Below are positions 8,361 to 16,854 of a DNA stretch of 44,856 nt, piece by piece; the stretch's first letter is position 1, and each line of letters opens with the position of its first letter. Both the position numbers and the translations under genes were made by a program. The stretch is from CAZSNH01 sp052388455 (GTDB lineage: Bacteria; Pseudomonadota; Alphaproteobacteria; Rhizobiales; Hyphomicrobiaceae), in the NCBI GenBank assembly GCA_052388455.1, contig JBQTIA010000022.1:1-44856 (forward strand), read 5' to 3'. The notes beneath the pieces are model-generated. The model did not search any database. It saw only the letters and a list, made by a program, of their open reading frames with translations, and was not told the origin of the DNA.

Positions 8361-8472
8361 AAACACACGTCGAAGCATTGGGGGCCTGTCCAAGCATCAA
8401 CGACCGCGATGCCTTTCGGCATGGACGGATCCCGGCCTTCGCCTGGATGACGAAGTGGAGAATCGGTATTTT

Positions 8473-8510
8473 CGACTGCCGACTGCCGACTGCCGACTGC
8501 CGACTGCCGA
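8473..8510. repeat. Heptamer tandem repeat CGACTGC x5.4
   Basis: Five exact head-to-tail copies of CGACTGC plus a partial sixth, ending just before the stop codon of the secreted-protein gene. Degenerate inverted copies of the same element occur at about 8185-8225, just after the methyltransferase stop. Arrays of 7-base units like this are common slippage-prone intergenic repeats; a CRISPR is excluded because there are no spacers. Confidence 0.8.
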
Positions 8511-8511
8511 T

Positions 8512-8889
8512 CTACGGGCAATATCCCCAGCCGCGCTGCGGTCCCCAGAAGATCCGCATCGGGCTGCCCTGCAGCGTCAGCGCGCTGCATTCCATGCAGC
8601 CGTTCTTCATCGTCTGGCAGTCATAGGGCTGCCCCTGGATGTCAGCGAATGTGCAGCCGGTGCCGTAAGGCCGGCAGACGCGCTTCCTGTCGCGCGTGTC
8701 GAAGTTGAATCGCACGGGTGGCAGCACGCCGGACAGGCGGCCGCCGAGCGTGCCGTCGAGATCGCCGGAGAGCGAGCCGTCCAGGATGGCGTCCGCGCGT
8801 GCGCCGCCGGGAGTGCCGCCAGCCAGGACGGCCGCGGCGACCGACGCCATTGCAATCATCGCTGCTGAGTATCGAACCATGACCATCAT
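8512..8889 (-). CDS. Secreted hypothetical protein with xGxL repeats and Cys-rich domain
   Basis: 125 residues. An N-terminal signal peptide (hydrophobic run to about residue 27, cleavage near ARADA) precedes five four-residue repeats, DGSL-SGDL-DGTL-GGRL-SGVL. A C-terminal segment has five cysteines (VCRPYGTGCTF, YDCQTMKNGCMEC) and ends with WGYCP. The cysteines probably form disulfides in the periplasm or outside the cell. I recognise no named family. It lies about 100 bases downstream of cobB on the same strand and could share its transcript. The start could also be the ATG three codons in. Confidence 0.6.
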   Translation of the reverse strand: MMVMVRYSAAMIAMASVAAAVLAGGTPGGARADAILDGSLSGDLDGTLGGRLSGVLPPVRFNFDTRDRKRVCRPYGTGCTFADIQGQPYDCQTMKNGCMECSALTLQGSPMRIFWGPQRGWGYCP

Positions 8890-8988
8890 CCGCCGGCGTG
8901 AAGCATTTCCGGGACATTCGAACGGTGCCGGCGTCCCGTCAAGCCGTGCACAGCACGACGGCCCGCAGTTTTGGCCGCCTGCGTCCTT

Positions 8989-9693
8989 TCAGCCGCCGAG
9001 GATCCGTTGGACATACGCGGGAACGACGCGGGTTGCGGGACCGTGAATGGCTTCGGCGAAATACGATGTGCCTGCGGAGGGTTCGAGATTGAGCTCGACC
9101 GTGTGGGCGCCCGCCGCGCGGGCCTCGTCGACGAACCCGGCGGCCGGATAGACGTTGCCGCTGGTGCCGATGGAGATGAAGAGATCGGCTGCGGCGAGCG
9201 CCTCGGCAATGCGCTCCATGTGATAGGGCATCTCGCCGAACCACACGACGTCGGGGCGCAATCCGCCCGTGCGATGGCAGGCGGGGCAGGCGAGGTCGAC
9301 GGAAAGGTCGTGCCAGCAGGCGTGCGTCGCTCCGCAGTCCGCGCAGAGTGCCTTCAGCAATTCGCCGTGCATGTGAATGAGGTTCTGCGATCCGGCCGCC
9401 TCGTGAAGTCCGTCGATGTTCTGCGTGACGAGAGTGATGCGGCCCCTGTGCTCTCGCTCGAGCCGCACCAGCGCCTGATGGGCCGCGTTCGGCTGCACGC
9501 TCGCATGAGCGCGGCGGCGCTCGTTGTAGAATTCGTGCACACGCAGCGGATTGCGCCGGAATGCCTCCGGCGTCGCCACGTCCTCGATCCTGTACTTCGA
9601 CCAGATGCCGCCCTTGTCGCGGAAGGTCGCCACGCCGGATTCGACCGATATGCCGGCGCCGGTCAGTATGACGATGTTGCGGGGGGTGGCCAC
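8989..9693 (-). CDS. cobB: SIR2 family NAD-dependent protein deacylase
   Basis: 234-residue sirtuin. The NAD site GAGIS lies at 12-16, TQNID at 90-94, and the catalytic His is 109 (HMHGEL). The zinc site uses Cys117, Cys120, Cys136 and Cys139. Tyr56 and Arg59 (FYNER) match the Tyr-x-x-Arg pair that gives class III sirtuins such as E. coli CobB and SIRT5 activity on succinyl- and other acidic acyl-lysines, so deacetylase plus desuccinylase activity is likely. The start is GTG, four bases after the PQQ-dehydrogenase stop codon, which indicates an operon. Confidence 0.94.
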   Translation of the reverse strand: MATPRNIVILTGAGISVESGVATFRDKGGIWSKYRIEDVATPEAFRRNPLRVHEFYNERRRAHASVQPNAAHQALVRLEREHRGRITLVTQNIDGLHEAAGSQNLIHMHGELLKALCADCGATHACWHDLSVDLACPACHRTGGLRPDVVWFGEMPYHMERIAEALAAADLFISIGTSGNVYPAAGFVDEARAAGAHTVELNLEPSAGTSYFAEAIHGPATRVVPAYVQRILGG

Positions 9694-9697
9694 GCAA

Positions 9698-11518
9698 TCA
9701 CGGATCGCTCAAGCCGAAGGCGATGACGGCACCGCCCTGGCGGAAACCCCAGATCTGGCTGCCGCCCGCCGCCACCGCGACGTACTGTTTGCCGGCCACG
9801 CTGTAGGTGATCGGCGGCGCATTGACGCCCGCGCCGCAGTTGAATTGCCAGAGGCGTTCTCCTGTCGCCGCGTCGAAAGCCGCGAAATCCCCGTTGCCTT
9901 CGCCGGTGAAGACGAGGCCGCCCGCGGTCGCCAGTACGCCGCCGACCAGCGGCTCTTTCGTTTTCTGCTGCCACTTGAGCTTGCCGCCCGCCGCGAGATC
10001 GATCGCCGTCAGCGTGCCCCACGACGGACCTTTGGCGGGCTCGAACGTGTAATAAGTGACGGCCGGCTTGTCGCCGTCTGCGGGAAGCTCCTCGGTGCGA
10101 TAGCGCGTCGGCAGGTGCATGGCGGCGACGAAGGCGAGGCCGTTCGTTTCATCGACTGCCGCCGGCGACCAGTTCGCCCCGCCGCCGACACCCGGCGAAA
10201 TGATGACGCCCTCGCGGGTCGGCGCCGTGAACATGTTCTCCTGCGGCACGAAGGCGTCCGACTTGAACAGAAGCCGCCCGTCGCGCCGGTCGTGCACGTA
10301 GTACCAGCCGAGCTTGGATGCCTGGCCGACGGCGGCGACCTTCGTTCCGCCGACCGTCACCTCGAACAGCGACGGCGGGCTGGCCACGTCGTAGCCCCAC
10401 ATGTCGTGCGGCACCTGCTGGTAGTGCCAGCGGAGCTTGCCGGTCGCGGCGTCCAGCGCGATGAGCGAGACCGTATAGAGATTGTCGCCCGGCCGGCTCT
10501 CGCCGGCTGCCTGCGGGCTCGGATTGCCGATGCCGAGATAAAGGAGTCCGAGGTCCGGGTCGACGGCGGGAGAATGCCAGATCGAGCCGCCGCCATGGCG
10601 CCAGGCGTCGGCGTGCTCGGCGAACGTCGCACGCTCGGCAGCGATGTCGCGAGGTAGCCTGATGCCGTCGGCGGTCGTAGCGCTGAAGGCGCCTTCCCAG
10701 CCCTGCTGTGTCGTGTCGAACTGCCAGAGCTTCGCGCCAGTCTCGATGTCGTAGGCGGCGATGAAGCCCGGCCGGCCGTAACGTCCCGCCACGCCGACGA
10801 CGGTGCCGAGCGGCGCGCCCGGGCGGTCGCTGTCGAGGTGCAGGCCGTACCCGACGCCGGTGATGCCGACGATCACCTTGCCGTCATAGACCAGCGGCGC
10901 GGCCACGGCGCCGACGCCGGTTGAGCCTGTGACCTTGCCCTTGAGCGCTGGATCGGAGGCGGCCAGCGCGCCCTTGTCCTCGGTCGGCCCGCCGCCGGTT
11001 TCGGCGAGCGCGATGTCCCAAACGACCTTGCCGTTCGCCTGCTCGAGCGCCACGAGCCGCGCATCGACGGTGGCGACCAGCACTTTCCCGCGTCCGAGCG
11101 CGACGCCCCGGTTGGCCGGGCCGCAGCACATCTTCGCCGCCCGGCTCTTGTGCTCGTAGCGCCAGAGTTCCCGCCCCGACAAGGCGTCGACGGCCATGAC
11201 ATGGCTGCCCGGAGCCGAGACGTACATGATGCCGTCGGCCACCAGCGGCGTGGTCTGGAAGGTCGCCGCCGTGCCGGTCTGATAGATCCACTTCGGCACG
11301 AGGCGGCGGACGTTGGTTGTCGTCACTTCGCGCAGAGGCGAGAATCGCCGGCTGGAGTAATCGCGGCCGTGCACCAGCCAATCGGCTTGGCTGCTGCCCG
11401 CTTCGAGCAGGCGGCGATCATCGATCTCGCCCGCCAGCACGGTGGCATCCGGCACGGCGGTCACGAGCATCAAAGCCGATAGGACTACGGCGCGCCTGGG
11501 AACGCAAGCAGCCGTCAT
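9698..11518 (-). CDS. PQQ-binding-like dehydrogenase, beta-propeller type
   Basis: 606-residue exported quinoprotein-like enzyme with a signal peptide (about 1-29) and an eight-bladed propeller with repeated WxF/AFDAxTGE motifs. It carries the vicinal pair Cys131-Cys132 (MCCGP) typical of PQQ alcohol dehydrogenases and the conserved Asn332 (GNPSP). By my alignment to MxaF-type enzymes, the metal-binding Glu is replaced by Arg246 (GRYGRPG) and the catalytic Asp by Gly375 in MWGYD, although Asp377 could substitute. There is no cytochrome c domain. The substrate is unknown, probably an alcohol or sugar if active. Its ATG overlaps the upstream carboxypeptidase stop as ATGA, and cobB follows after four bases. 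Confidence 0.85.
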   Translation of the reverse strand: MTAACVPRRAVVLSALMLVTAVPDATVLAGEIDDRRLLEAGSSQADWLVHGRDYSSRRFSPLREVTTTNVRRLVPKWIYQTGTAATFQTTPLVADGIMYVSAPGSHVMAVDALSGRELWRYEHKSRAAKMCCGPANRGVALGRGKVLVATVDARLVALEQANGKVVWDIALAETGGGPTEDKGALAASDPALKGKVTGSTGVGAVAAPLVYDGKVIVGITGVGYGLHLDSDRPGAPLGTVVGVAGRYGRPGFIAAYDIETGAKLWQFDTTQQGWEGAFSATTADGIRLPRDIAAERATFAEHADAWRHGGGSIWHSPAVDPDLGLLYLGIGNPSPQAAGESRPGDNLYTVSLIALDAATGKLRWHYQQVPHDMWGYDVASPPSLFEVTVGGTKVAAVGQASKLGWYYVHDRRDGRLLFKSDAFVPQENMFTAPTREGVIISPGVGGGANWSPAAVDETNGLAFVAAMHLPTRYRTEELPADGDKPAVTYYTFEPAKGPSWGTLTAIDLAAGGKLKWQQKTKEPLVGGVLATAGGLVFTGEGNGDFAAFDAATGERLWQFNCGAGVNAPPITYSVAGKQYVAVAAGGSQIWGFRQGGAVIAFGLSDP

Positions 11519-12756
11519 GGGGAAGCGAACGCAAACGGCGAGCGCTCGGGCTCGCGCGTCTTTTTCTTGGCCGGAGGCTTGCGCTTCACGTTGACCTGCA
11601 CGGCGACCTTCGGTTTGGCCGTGGCCGTCGAAGGTCCGCCTGCCGCCGATGCGACGACCGGCTTGGCAGCGGCCTTGCCCGGTGCCGGCGCGGCGGCCAC
11701 AGAACCCGTTTTCACATTGCCGTCCGGCTTCTTGGTGTCCGTTCCAGCGGCCGCCACTGCCGCCGTTGCGGTCAATGGCGGCTGGCCGCCTTTGGGATCG
11801 GTAGCGGCGATCTGAGTGGCCGGGTCGGCCGGTGGTTCCGGAGCCCTGCAGTCGTAGTAGCGCTTGGTTAGGTTCGCCGTCCGCACTTCGCCGCGGTCGT
11901 AGAAGCCGGCCGGCAGGGAATGGATCGTAGCGGCGGGAAACAGCGCCTTCCAGGCCAGGATCTTGAAGCCGTATTCGAGCAGGGCGTTGGTCTTCACTGC
12001 GCGTTTTGCACTCGACTCCTCGCCGAGGACGACGACCACCAGCCGCCGGCCGTCGCGGGTTGCGCTGGCGACGATGTTGTAACCGGCCGAGCACGTGAAG
12101 CCGGTCTTGAAGCCGTCGCCGCCGTCGAAGGTGATCAGCACGGGATTGTGGGTGGCGATCATGCGCTTTTTGGCCATCCCGATCTCGGTCATGGTGATCC
12201 CGAAATAGCCGAGGTGATCGGGATGGTCGCGCATCAGGGCGGCGGCGAGCCGCGCCATGTCCTGCGCGGTGGTGTGCTGGCCTTCGCCGGGCAGGCCGTG
12301 CGGGTTGATGAACCGCGTGCCCGTCATGCCGAGCTTGACGGCCTTGGCGTTCATTTCAGCGACGAAGGCGTCCTCGGTTCCGGAGACGCCCTCGGCGATG
12401 GCATAGGCGATGTCGTTGGCCGAGACGATGATCAGAGCCTTGACCGCGTCTTCGAACGACAGCTCTTTTCCTTTGCCGAGACCCAGCCGCATCTTGGGCT
12501 GCGCGTTGGCCTCGGCGGAGATCGTGATCTTGGCGTCCTTGGCGATCCGACCCGACTTCCACGCGTCGAAGACGAGATAGGCGGTCATCATCTTGGTGAG
12601 CGAGGCGGCATACCAGGGCTGGTCCGCGTCCTCGGCGTAGAGCACCCGGTCGCCTTCGGTGTCGTAGAGCAGCACCGGACCTGCGGCCGCCTGACCGGCC
12701 AGTGAACCCAGCATGGCCAATGCGGCGAGCGTGCTCCGCAGAATGCGTCCCGTCAT
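11515..12756 (-). CDS. D-alanyl-D-alanine carboxypeptidase (PBP5/DacA-DacF type)
   Basis: Serine peptidase S11 of 413 residues that removes the terminal D-Ala of peptidoglycan pentapeptides in the periplasm. A signal peptide (about 1-25, AGQAAA) precedes the catalytic motifs SLTK (Ser52, Lys55), SAND (112-115) and KTG (217-219), all intact. After about residue 300 there is a roughly 110-residue low-complexity Ala/Pro/Lys tail ending in basic KRKPPAKKKTR, in place of the SPOR or amphipathic anchor seen in some relatives. A GGGAG site precedes the ATG. The stop overlaps the start of the PQQ dehydrogenase gene. Confidence 0.92.
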   Translation of the reverse strand: MTGRILRSTLAALAMLGSLAGQAAAGPVLLYDTEGDRVLYAEDADQPWYAASLTKMMTAYLVFDAWKSGRIAKDAKITISAEANAQPKMRLGLGKGKELSFEDAVKALIIVSANDIAYAIAEGVSGTEDAFVAEMNAKAVKLGMTGTRFINPHGLPGEGQHTTAQDMARLAAALMRDHPDHLGYFGITMTEIGMAKKRMIATHNPVLITFDGGDGFKTGFTCSAGYNIVASATRDGRRLVVVVLGEESSAKRAVKTNALLEYGFKILAWKALFPAATIHSLPAGFYDRGEVRTANLTKRYYDCRAPEPPADPATQIAATDPKGGQPPLTATAAVAAAGTDTKKPDGNVKTGSVAAAPAPGKAAAKPVVASAAGGPSTATAKPKVAVQVNVKRKPPAKKKTREPERSPFAFASP

Positions 12757-12917
12757 CGGTGGCTCCCGCAATGCGAAAATCAATACCGTGACCATAGTGC
12801 CATCGGGGCGGCCCGTGCCACAACTCCCCATTGATCGGGCATGACAAATTTCAGTGGCGTGGCCGATATGCCCCGGTGGCTGAACGCCATTCAAACGCGG
12901 CGGAGGCGGCGACATTT

Positions 12918-14306
12918 TCAAACGAAGTTCACACGCAAGCAGACCTTCGGGCTCGGACGCAGTGTGACGCGCAGCACCGGCAGCGGCGGCGGATCGGCAC
13001 TCGGCGAGAGGCGGACGCAGCGCAGGAGCGTCGCCAGCACGACCTTCATCTCCATCATTGAGAAGGCCGCCCCGATACACACGCGCGGGCCCGCGCCGAA
13101 CGGCATGTAGGCGAATTTCGAGCGTCCGGCCTCGCGCTCCGGTGCGAAGCGCGTGGGATCGAAGGCGTCGGGGTCGTCCCACAGCAGGCGATGGCGATGG
13201 AGGGCATAGATCGGCACGGCCACGTGCGTGCCCGCCGTGACGGCCCGGCCGCCGAGCACGCAGTCCTTGGCCGCCATGCGCGGCAGGATCGCGGCGGGCG
13301 GAAAGAGGCGCATGGATTCCTTCAGCACCTGCTCGGTGATTACGAGCCGGTCGAGATGCTCGGTTGTCATGGGTTCGTCGCCGATGACGGCCAGTGCTTC
13401 CGCCACGACGCGCGACTGCCACTCGGGCGACTGGGCCAGGAGTGAAAGCGTCCAGGTCAGCGCCACAGCCGAGGTCTCGTGGCCGGCGAGCAGGAAGGTC
13501 AGCACCGTGTCGACGAGGTTCTCGTCCGACATCGCGCGTCCCGTCTCGGGATCGCGGGCGGCGATCAGCCGGTCGAGGAGATCCTGTGACGCCGCGCGAT
13601 CCCGTTCGCCGTGCCGCCTTGCGATGACTGCGGAAACGCGCCCGCGCAGGGTCTTGCCGGCTTCGTGAAGTTGCCGGCGGCGGGGATAGGGCATCCACCC
13701 CGGCACGCCAGCCAGATCGTAGGCGACCAGCCAGCTCGTCGGGCCGAGATAGCGCTCGATGTTCTCGCGCACCATGGCGGCGTCGAAGCCCTGCGCGCCA
13801 GAAAGCATGGTGTCGAGGATGATGGCGAGCGTGGTGGCCGTCATCGCCTCGTCGACGTCTTGCACGCTGCCGGAGGGCGATGCGCGCCAGCCATCGAGCG
13901 TCGCCTCCGCGGCACGCACCATGGCGGGGATGTAGACGCCGAGGTCGCTCGCCCGGAAGATCGGCGCCACGGCGCGGCGCTGCCATCGCCACGCGGCGCC
14001 TTCGGCGGTGAAGATGCCGTCGCCGAGGGCCGGCTCCAGCACGCGCCGGCTGACCGGGGCCTTGGGAAAGTCGTCGGCCTCGCTGACGAGTACGCGGCGG
14101 ATGTCGTCGGGATCGCAGAGGTAGGCGAACCGCTGTCCCAGCATCTTCACCGAAATGATCGGCCGCTCGTAAAGCAGCCGCGACCACGCGCTGATCGGAT
14201 TGCGCACCGTGGCGCGCAGGAACGGCACCAGTGGCAGCGGCTTGTCCGGCGGCACGATGGTGCGCGGCCGGAAGGGGCGTTGAGACGGGGTCGCGATGGA
14301 GGTCAT
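12918..14306 (-). CDS. Cytochrome P450
   Basis: 462-residue soluble bacterial P450 monooxygenase. Visible are the I-helix oxygen motif AGHETS, the K-helix ExxR (KESMR), a PERF-like DPTRFAPER and the heme loop FGAGPRVCIG with Cys410 as thiolate ligand. The length and the AGHETSA/GPRVCIGAAFSMMEMK sequence resemble CYP102/CYP4-like clades of fatty acid or terpenoid hydroxylases, which is only an inference. No ferredoxin or reductase lies nearby, so redox partners must come from elsewhere. The nucleotidyltransferase-like gene ends 10 bases upstream, so the pair is probably cotranscribed. Confidence 0.94.
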   Translation of the reverse strand: MTSIATPSQRPFRPRTIVPPDKPLPLVPFLRATVRNPISAWSRLLYERPIISVKMLGQRFAYLCDPDDIRRVLVSEADDFPKAPVSRRVLEPALGDGIFTAEGAAWRWQRRAVAPIFRASDLGVYIPAMVRAAEATLDGWRASPSGSVQDVDEAMTATTLAIILDTMLSGAQGFDAAMVRENIERYLGPTSWLVAYDLAGVPGWMPYPRRRQLHEAGKTLRGRVSAVIARRHGERDRAASQDLLDRLIAARDPETGRAMSDENLVDTVLTFLLAGHETSAVALTWTLSLLAQSPEWQSRVVAEALAVIGDEPMTTEHLDRLVITEQVLKESMRLFPPAAILPRMAAKDCVLGGRAVTAGTHVAVPIYALHRHRLLWDDPDAFDPTRFAPEREAGRSKFAYMPFGAGPRVCIGAAFSMMEMKVVLATLLRCVRLSPSADPPPLPVLRVTLRPSPKVCLRVNFV

Positions 14307-14316
14307 GGGGACACCT

Positions 14317-15177
14317 TCAACCCCCCGGCAACAGCGGAAGGATCGCCTCTACGGCTTCGGCCTGGGCGGCGTCGCGCGCTCGCTTCATGGCCTTGCGGCT
14401 CGACTCTTGCGACAGCCAGCGCTTATGCGTCGCGAAGGCCCTCGGCGTGGGAACAGCCATGAAGATCGGTCGCCCGCTCTCGCCGATGGCGATCTCTGCC
14501 GCCTGCGGACCTGTGACGGGTGCCGGAGTATCGCCATCCGGTGCGAGGAAGTTGACGATGAAGCCTTCTCCGTTGACGGCCATTTCGCCGTACCGGGCCA
14601 CGAAGCTGCGGTCGGCTTCGAGCAGCGCTGCAAACACCTGGGAACGCAGGCCGGTATCGCCGGCCAGGCTCAATTCCTGCTCGGTCTCCATCATCAGATC
14701 GAAATCCTGGGTTGCGGTGATCGCGGTGTCGAAGCGCACGCCCGCCATCGCTTCGTAGGCGTATAGCGCCGTCGTGCCGACGATGCGCACGCCCGCGCCC
14801 ATGAGACCCGCGCGGTCGAGGGAGTCGACGATGCGGGCTGTAAGGTCCGGCACGCGTGCGAGGCGGTGAGCCTTGTTGAGCCGATCCATGCTCTCGAGGC
14901 GGGCGAGCATCCTCGTCTTACGAACCCTTGCGTCCTCGCGCCCTCGCGTGAAGGTCTCGAACGCGACTTCCGTCTCGGCTGACCGTTTTCCGAGCGATTT
15001 TTCGCTGCCGGTGACGACGTGGGTCAGGTATTCGTGCCCACCCGCCGACTTCCAGCGCATGTGGCCCGCGAACGCCCGCACGAGCCTGGCCCGCTCCGTC
15101 CGGTAAGCCGAAAAGAGCTGCTGGGCGTCGATCAGTTGACGCCGCTGGTCCAGCGAGAGGTCGGAGAAGCTTGCCAT
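14317..15177 (-). CDS. GSU2403-like nucleotidyltransferase-fold protein
   Basis: 286-residue protein. The N-terminal 100 residues are helical and charged. The middle has the nucleotidyltransferase signature: IVGTTALYAYEAMAGV (hG[ST] helix) followed by TQDFDLMME, whose DxD would bind the metal. It resembles the GSU2403 family, whose role is unproven; related folds include antitoxin-like MenA/AbiEii transferases. The C-terminal region carries HKRWLSQESSRKAMKRARDAAQAE, a basic helix. It lies directly upstream of the P450 gene on the same strand. Target and biological role are unknown. Confidence 0.7.
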   Translation of the reverse strand: MASFSDLSLDQRRQLIDAQQLFSAYRTERARLVRAFAGHMRWKSAGGHEYLTHVVTGSEKSLGKRSAETEVAFETFTRGREDARVRKTRMLARLESMDRLNKAHRLARVPDLTARIVDSLDRAGLMGAGVRIVGTTALYAYEAMAGVRFDTAITATQDFDLMMETEQELSLAGDTGLRSQVFAALLEADRSFVARYGEMAVNGEGFIVNFLAPDGDTPAPVTGPQAAEIAIGESGRPIFMAVPTPRAFATHKRWLSQESSRKAMKRARDAAQAEAVEAILPLLPGG

Positions 15178-15319
15178 GCCGTTGGAAATACAACGGTTTC
15201 CAACCTAGTTCCAGAAATCAAATCATAAGTGGAAAAGCCAAGTCTCGTGGGCGCCTTGTTGAGATGGTTCGTACTGGACGACGAAAAGCGAACTTCCACA
15301 GTGTAAAGCACTCATCGCT

Positions 15320-16423
15320 TCACCCACACTGCCCCCGGTGCCGGAGCAGGTGATCCGCCAGCACGATGGCCATCATGGCTTCGCCGACGGGGACGGCGCG
15401 GATGCCGACGCAGGGGTCGTGGCGGCCCTTGGTGACGATGGTCGTTGCCTCGCCAGAGACCGTGACCGTCTTGCGCGGCGTCAGGATCGAGGAGGTCGGC
15501 TTGACGGCGAAGCGGCAGACGACCGGCTGGCCGGTCGAGATGCCGCCGAGTATGCCGCCGGCGTGGTTCGACATGAATCCCGGCCCGAAGTGATGCCGGC
15601 CGTGTGGCGTTGCATTGGGGCGCATCTCGTCGGCGTTCTCCTCGCCGGTCAGCTCAGCGGCGTGCATCCCGGCGCCGATCTCGACACCTTTCACGGCGTT
15701 GATGCTCATCATCGCGGACGCGAGGTCCTGGTCGAGCTTGCCGTAGAGCGGCGCGCCGAGGCCCGGCGGCACACCTTCGGCCACGACCTCGATCACCGCG
15801 CCGATGGATGATCCGGCCTTGCGGATGCCGTCGAGATAAACCTCCCAATCCTTGGCCACGACCGGGTCGGGGCAGAAGAACGGGTTGTCGTTGACGGCAT
15901 CCCAGCTCCAGCGAGAGCGATCGACGCGATGCGGTCCCATCTGCACCAGTGCGCCCCGCAGCGTGACACCATCGAGCACCTTGCGGGCGATGGCACCGGC
16001 CGCGACGCGCATCGCCGTCTCTCGCGCGCTCGACCGGCCGCCGCCGCGATAATCCCGGATGCCGTACTTGGCCTGATAGGTGTAATCGGCATGGCCCGGG
16101 CGGAATTTCTCGGCGATGTCGCCGTAGTCCTTCGAGCGCTGGTCGACGTTGCGGATCACGAGCGAGATCGGCGCGCCGGTGGTCACCTGGCGGCCGTTGC
16201 CGTCGGGAAACACACCCGACAGGATTTCGACCGTATCGGGCTCCTTGCGCTGGGTCGTGAAGCGCGATTGGCCCGGCCGGCGCTTGTCGAGAAAGACCTG
16301 AATCTCGGCGGCCGTGATGGCGATGCCCGGCGGGCAGCCGTCGACGACACAGCCGATGGCCTCCCCGTGGCTTTCGCCCCAGGTGGTGACGCGGAACAGA
16401 TGGCCAAACGTGTTGTGGGACAT
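15320..16423 (-). CDS. aroC: Chorismate synthase
   Basis: 367-residue FMN-dependent enzyme converting 5-enolpyruvylshikimate 3-phosphate to chorismate, the last common step of aromatic synthesis. Signatures are GHLFRVTTWGESHG at the N-terminus, GRSSARETA in the centre, and FAVKPTSSI with RHDPCVGIRAVPV toward the end. The start MSHNTFGHLF matches the family; an upstream extension is unlikely. In Rhizobiales aroC usually follows fabI and a histidine phosphatase. Here those genes lie 5 kb away, beyond a manganese-uptake island. Confidence 0.96.
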   Translation of the reverse strand: MSHNTFGHLFRVTTWGESHGEAIGCVVDGCPPGIAITAAEIQVFLDKRRPGQSRFTTQRKEPDTVEILSGVFPDGNGRQVTTGAPISLVIRNVDQRSKDYGDIAEKFRPGHADYTYQAKYGIRDYRGGGRSSARETAMRVAAGAIARKVLDGVTLRGALVQMGPHRVDRSRWSWDAVNDNPFFCPDPVVAKDWEVYLDGIRKAGSSIGAVIEVVAEGVPPGLGAPLYGKLDQDLASAMMSINAVKGVEIGAGMHAAELTGEENADEMRPNATPHGRHHFGPGFMSNHAGGILGGISTGQPVVCRFAVKPTSSILTPRKTVTVSGEATTIVTKGRHDPCVGIRAVPVGEAMMAIVLADHLLRHRGQCG

Positions 16424-16854
16424 CAGCGGTCGGTGCGTCCGATTTCGAGAGGGAAGGAGCGGTCGCAATGGAAGTGCGAGATGCAACCTGTTGCGCCGCG
16501 GTCACGGACCTTGTCATAGGTTGGGGCGGGCAGCCCGGCAAGCGGCGAGCGCGACGCCGCAAGACTTCGCAAGGAGGGCGCCGAATTCGGGATGACACTC
16601 ACCCGCGACGCAGTTACAGGATCAACACAGCACCGTGTGTCCTGAACTCTTCATGCATGGTTGAGGAACAGGCTCGCGAGGCTCCGTGGTCCAGCGTCCA
16701 ACCGCCAAGCCATCAGTGCTGGCAGCCCCGTGAGGGCATCCGGACGGGACCATCGAGGGCGTATCATTTTCAGTTCAAGCGTCGAAGCGAGAGCAACGGG
16801 CGGTTCTCCGCACGGTCTGAGCAACCGTGTTCGAGCGGCCCGTCACGGACGAAG
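16424..16854 (+). other. Intergenic region with no credible protein; possible small RNA
   Basis: This stretch upstream of aroC has open frames but none with family features or codon structure like its neighbours. It must contain the aroC promoter on the minus strand. Because a strong plus-strand terminator follows it with no gene in front, a short untranslated RNA may be encoded here. I could not place its promoter. Confidence 0.3.

Noticed and set aside
6902..8590. 562-codon open frame on the minus strand
   Set aside because: It lies opposite tlyA/RNA methyltransferase, has no family motif and reflects high GC at third positions; it even reads through the tandem repeats.
9698..12094. Fusion of the PQQ dehydrogenase with an upstream 190-residue extension
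   Set aside because: The extension is the carboxypeptidase gene read in another frame; the proper start is the ATG overlapping the carboxypeptidase stop.
11515..14187. 890-residue fusion ending in the carboxypeptidase
   Set aside because: The first part is an out-of-frame reading of the P450; the signal peptide and ribosome site place the start at 12756.
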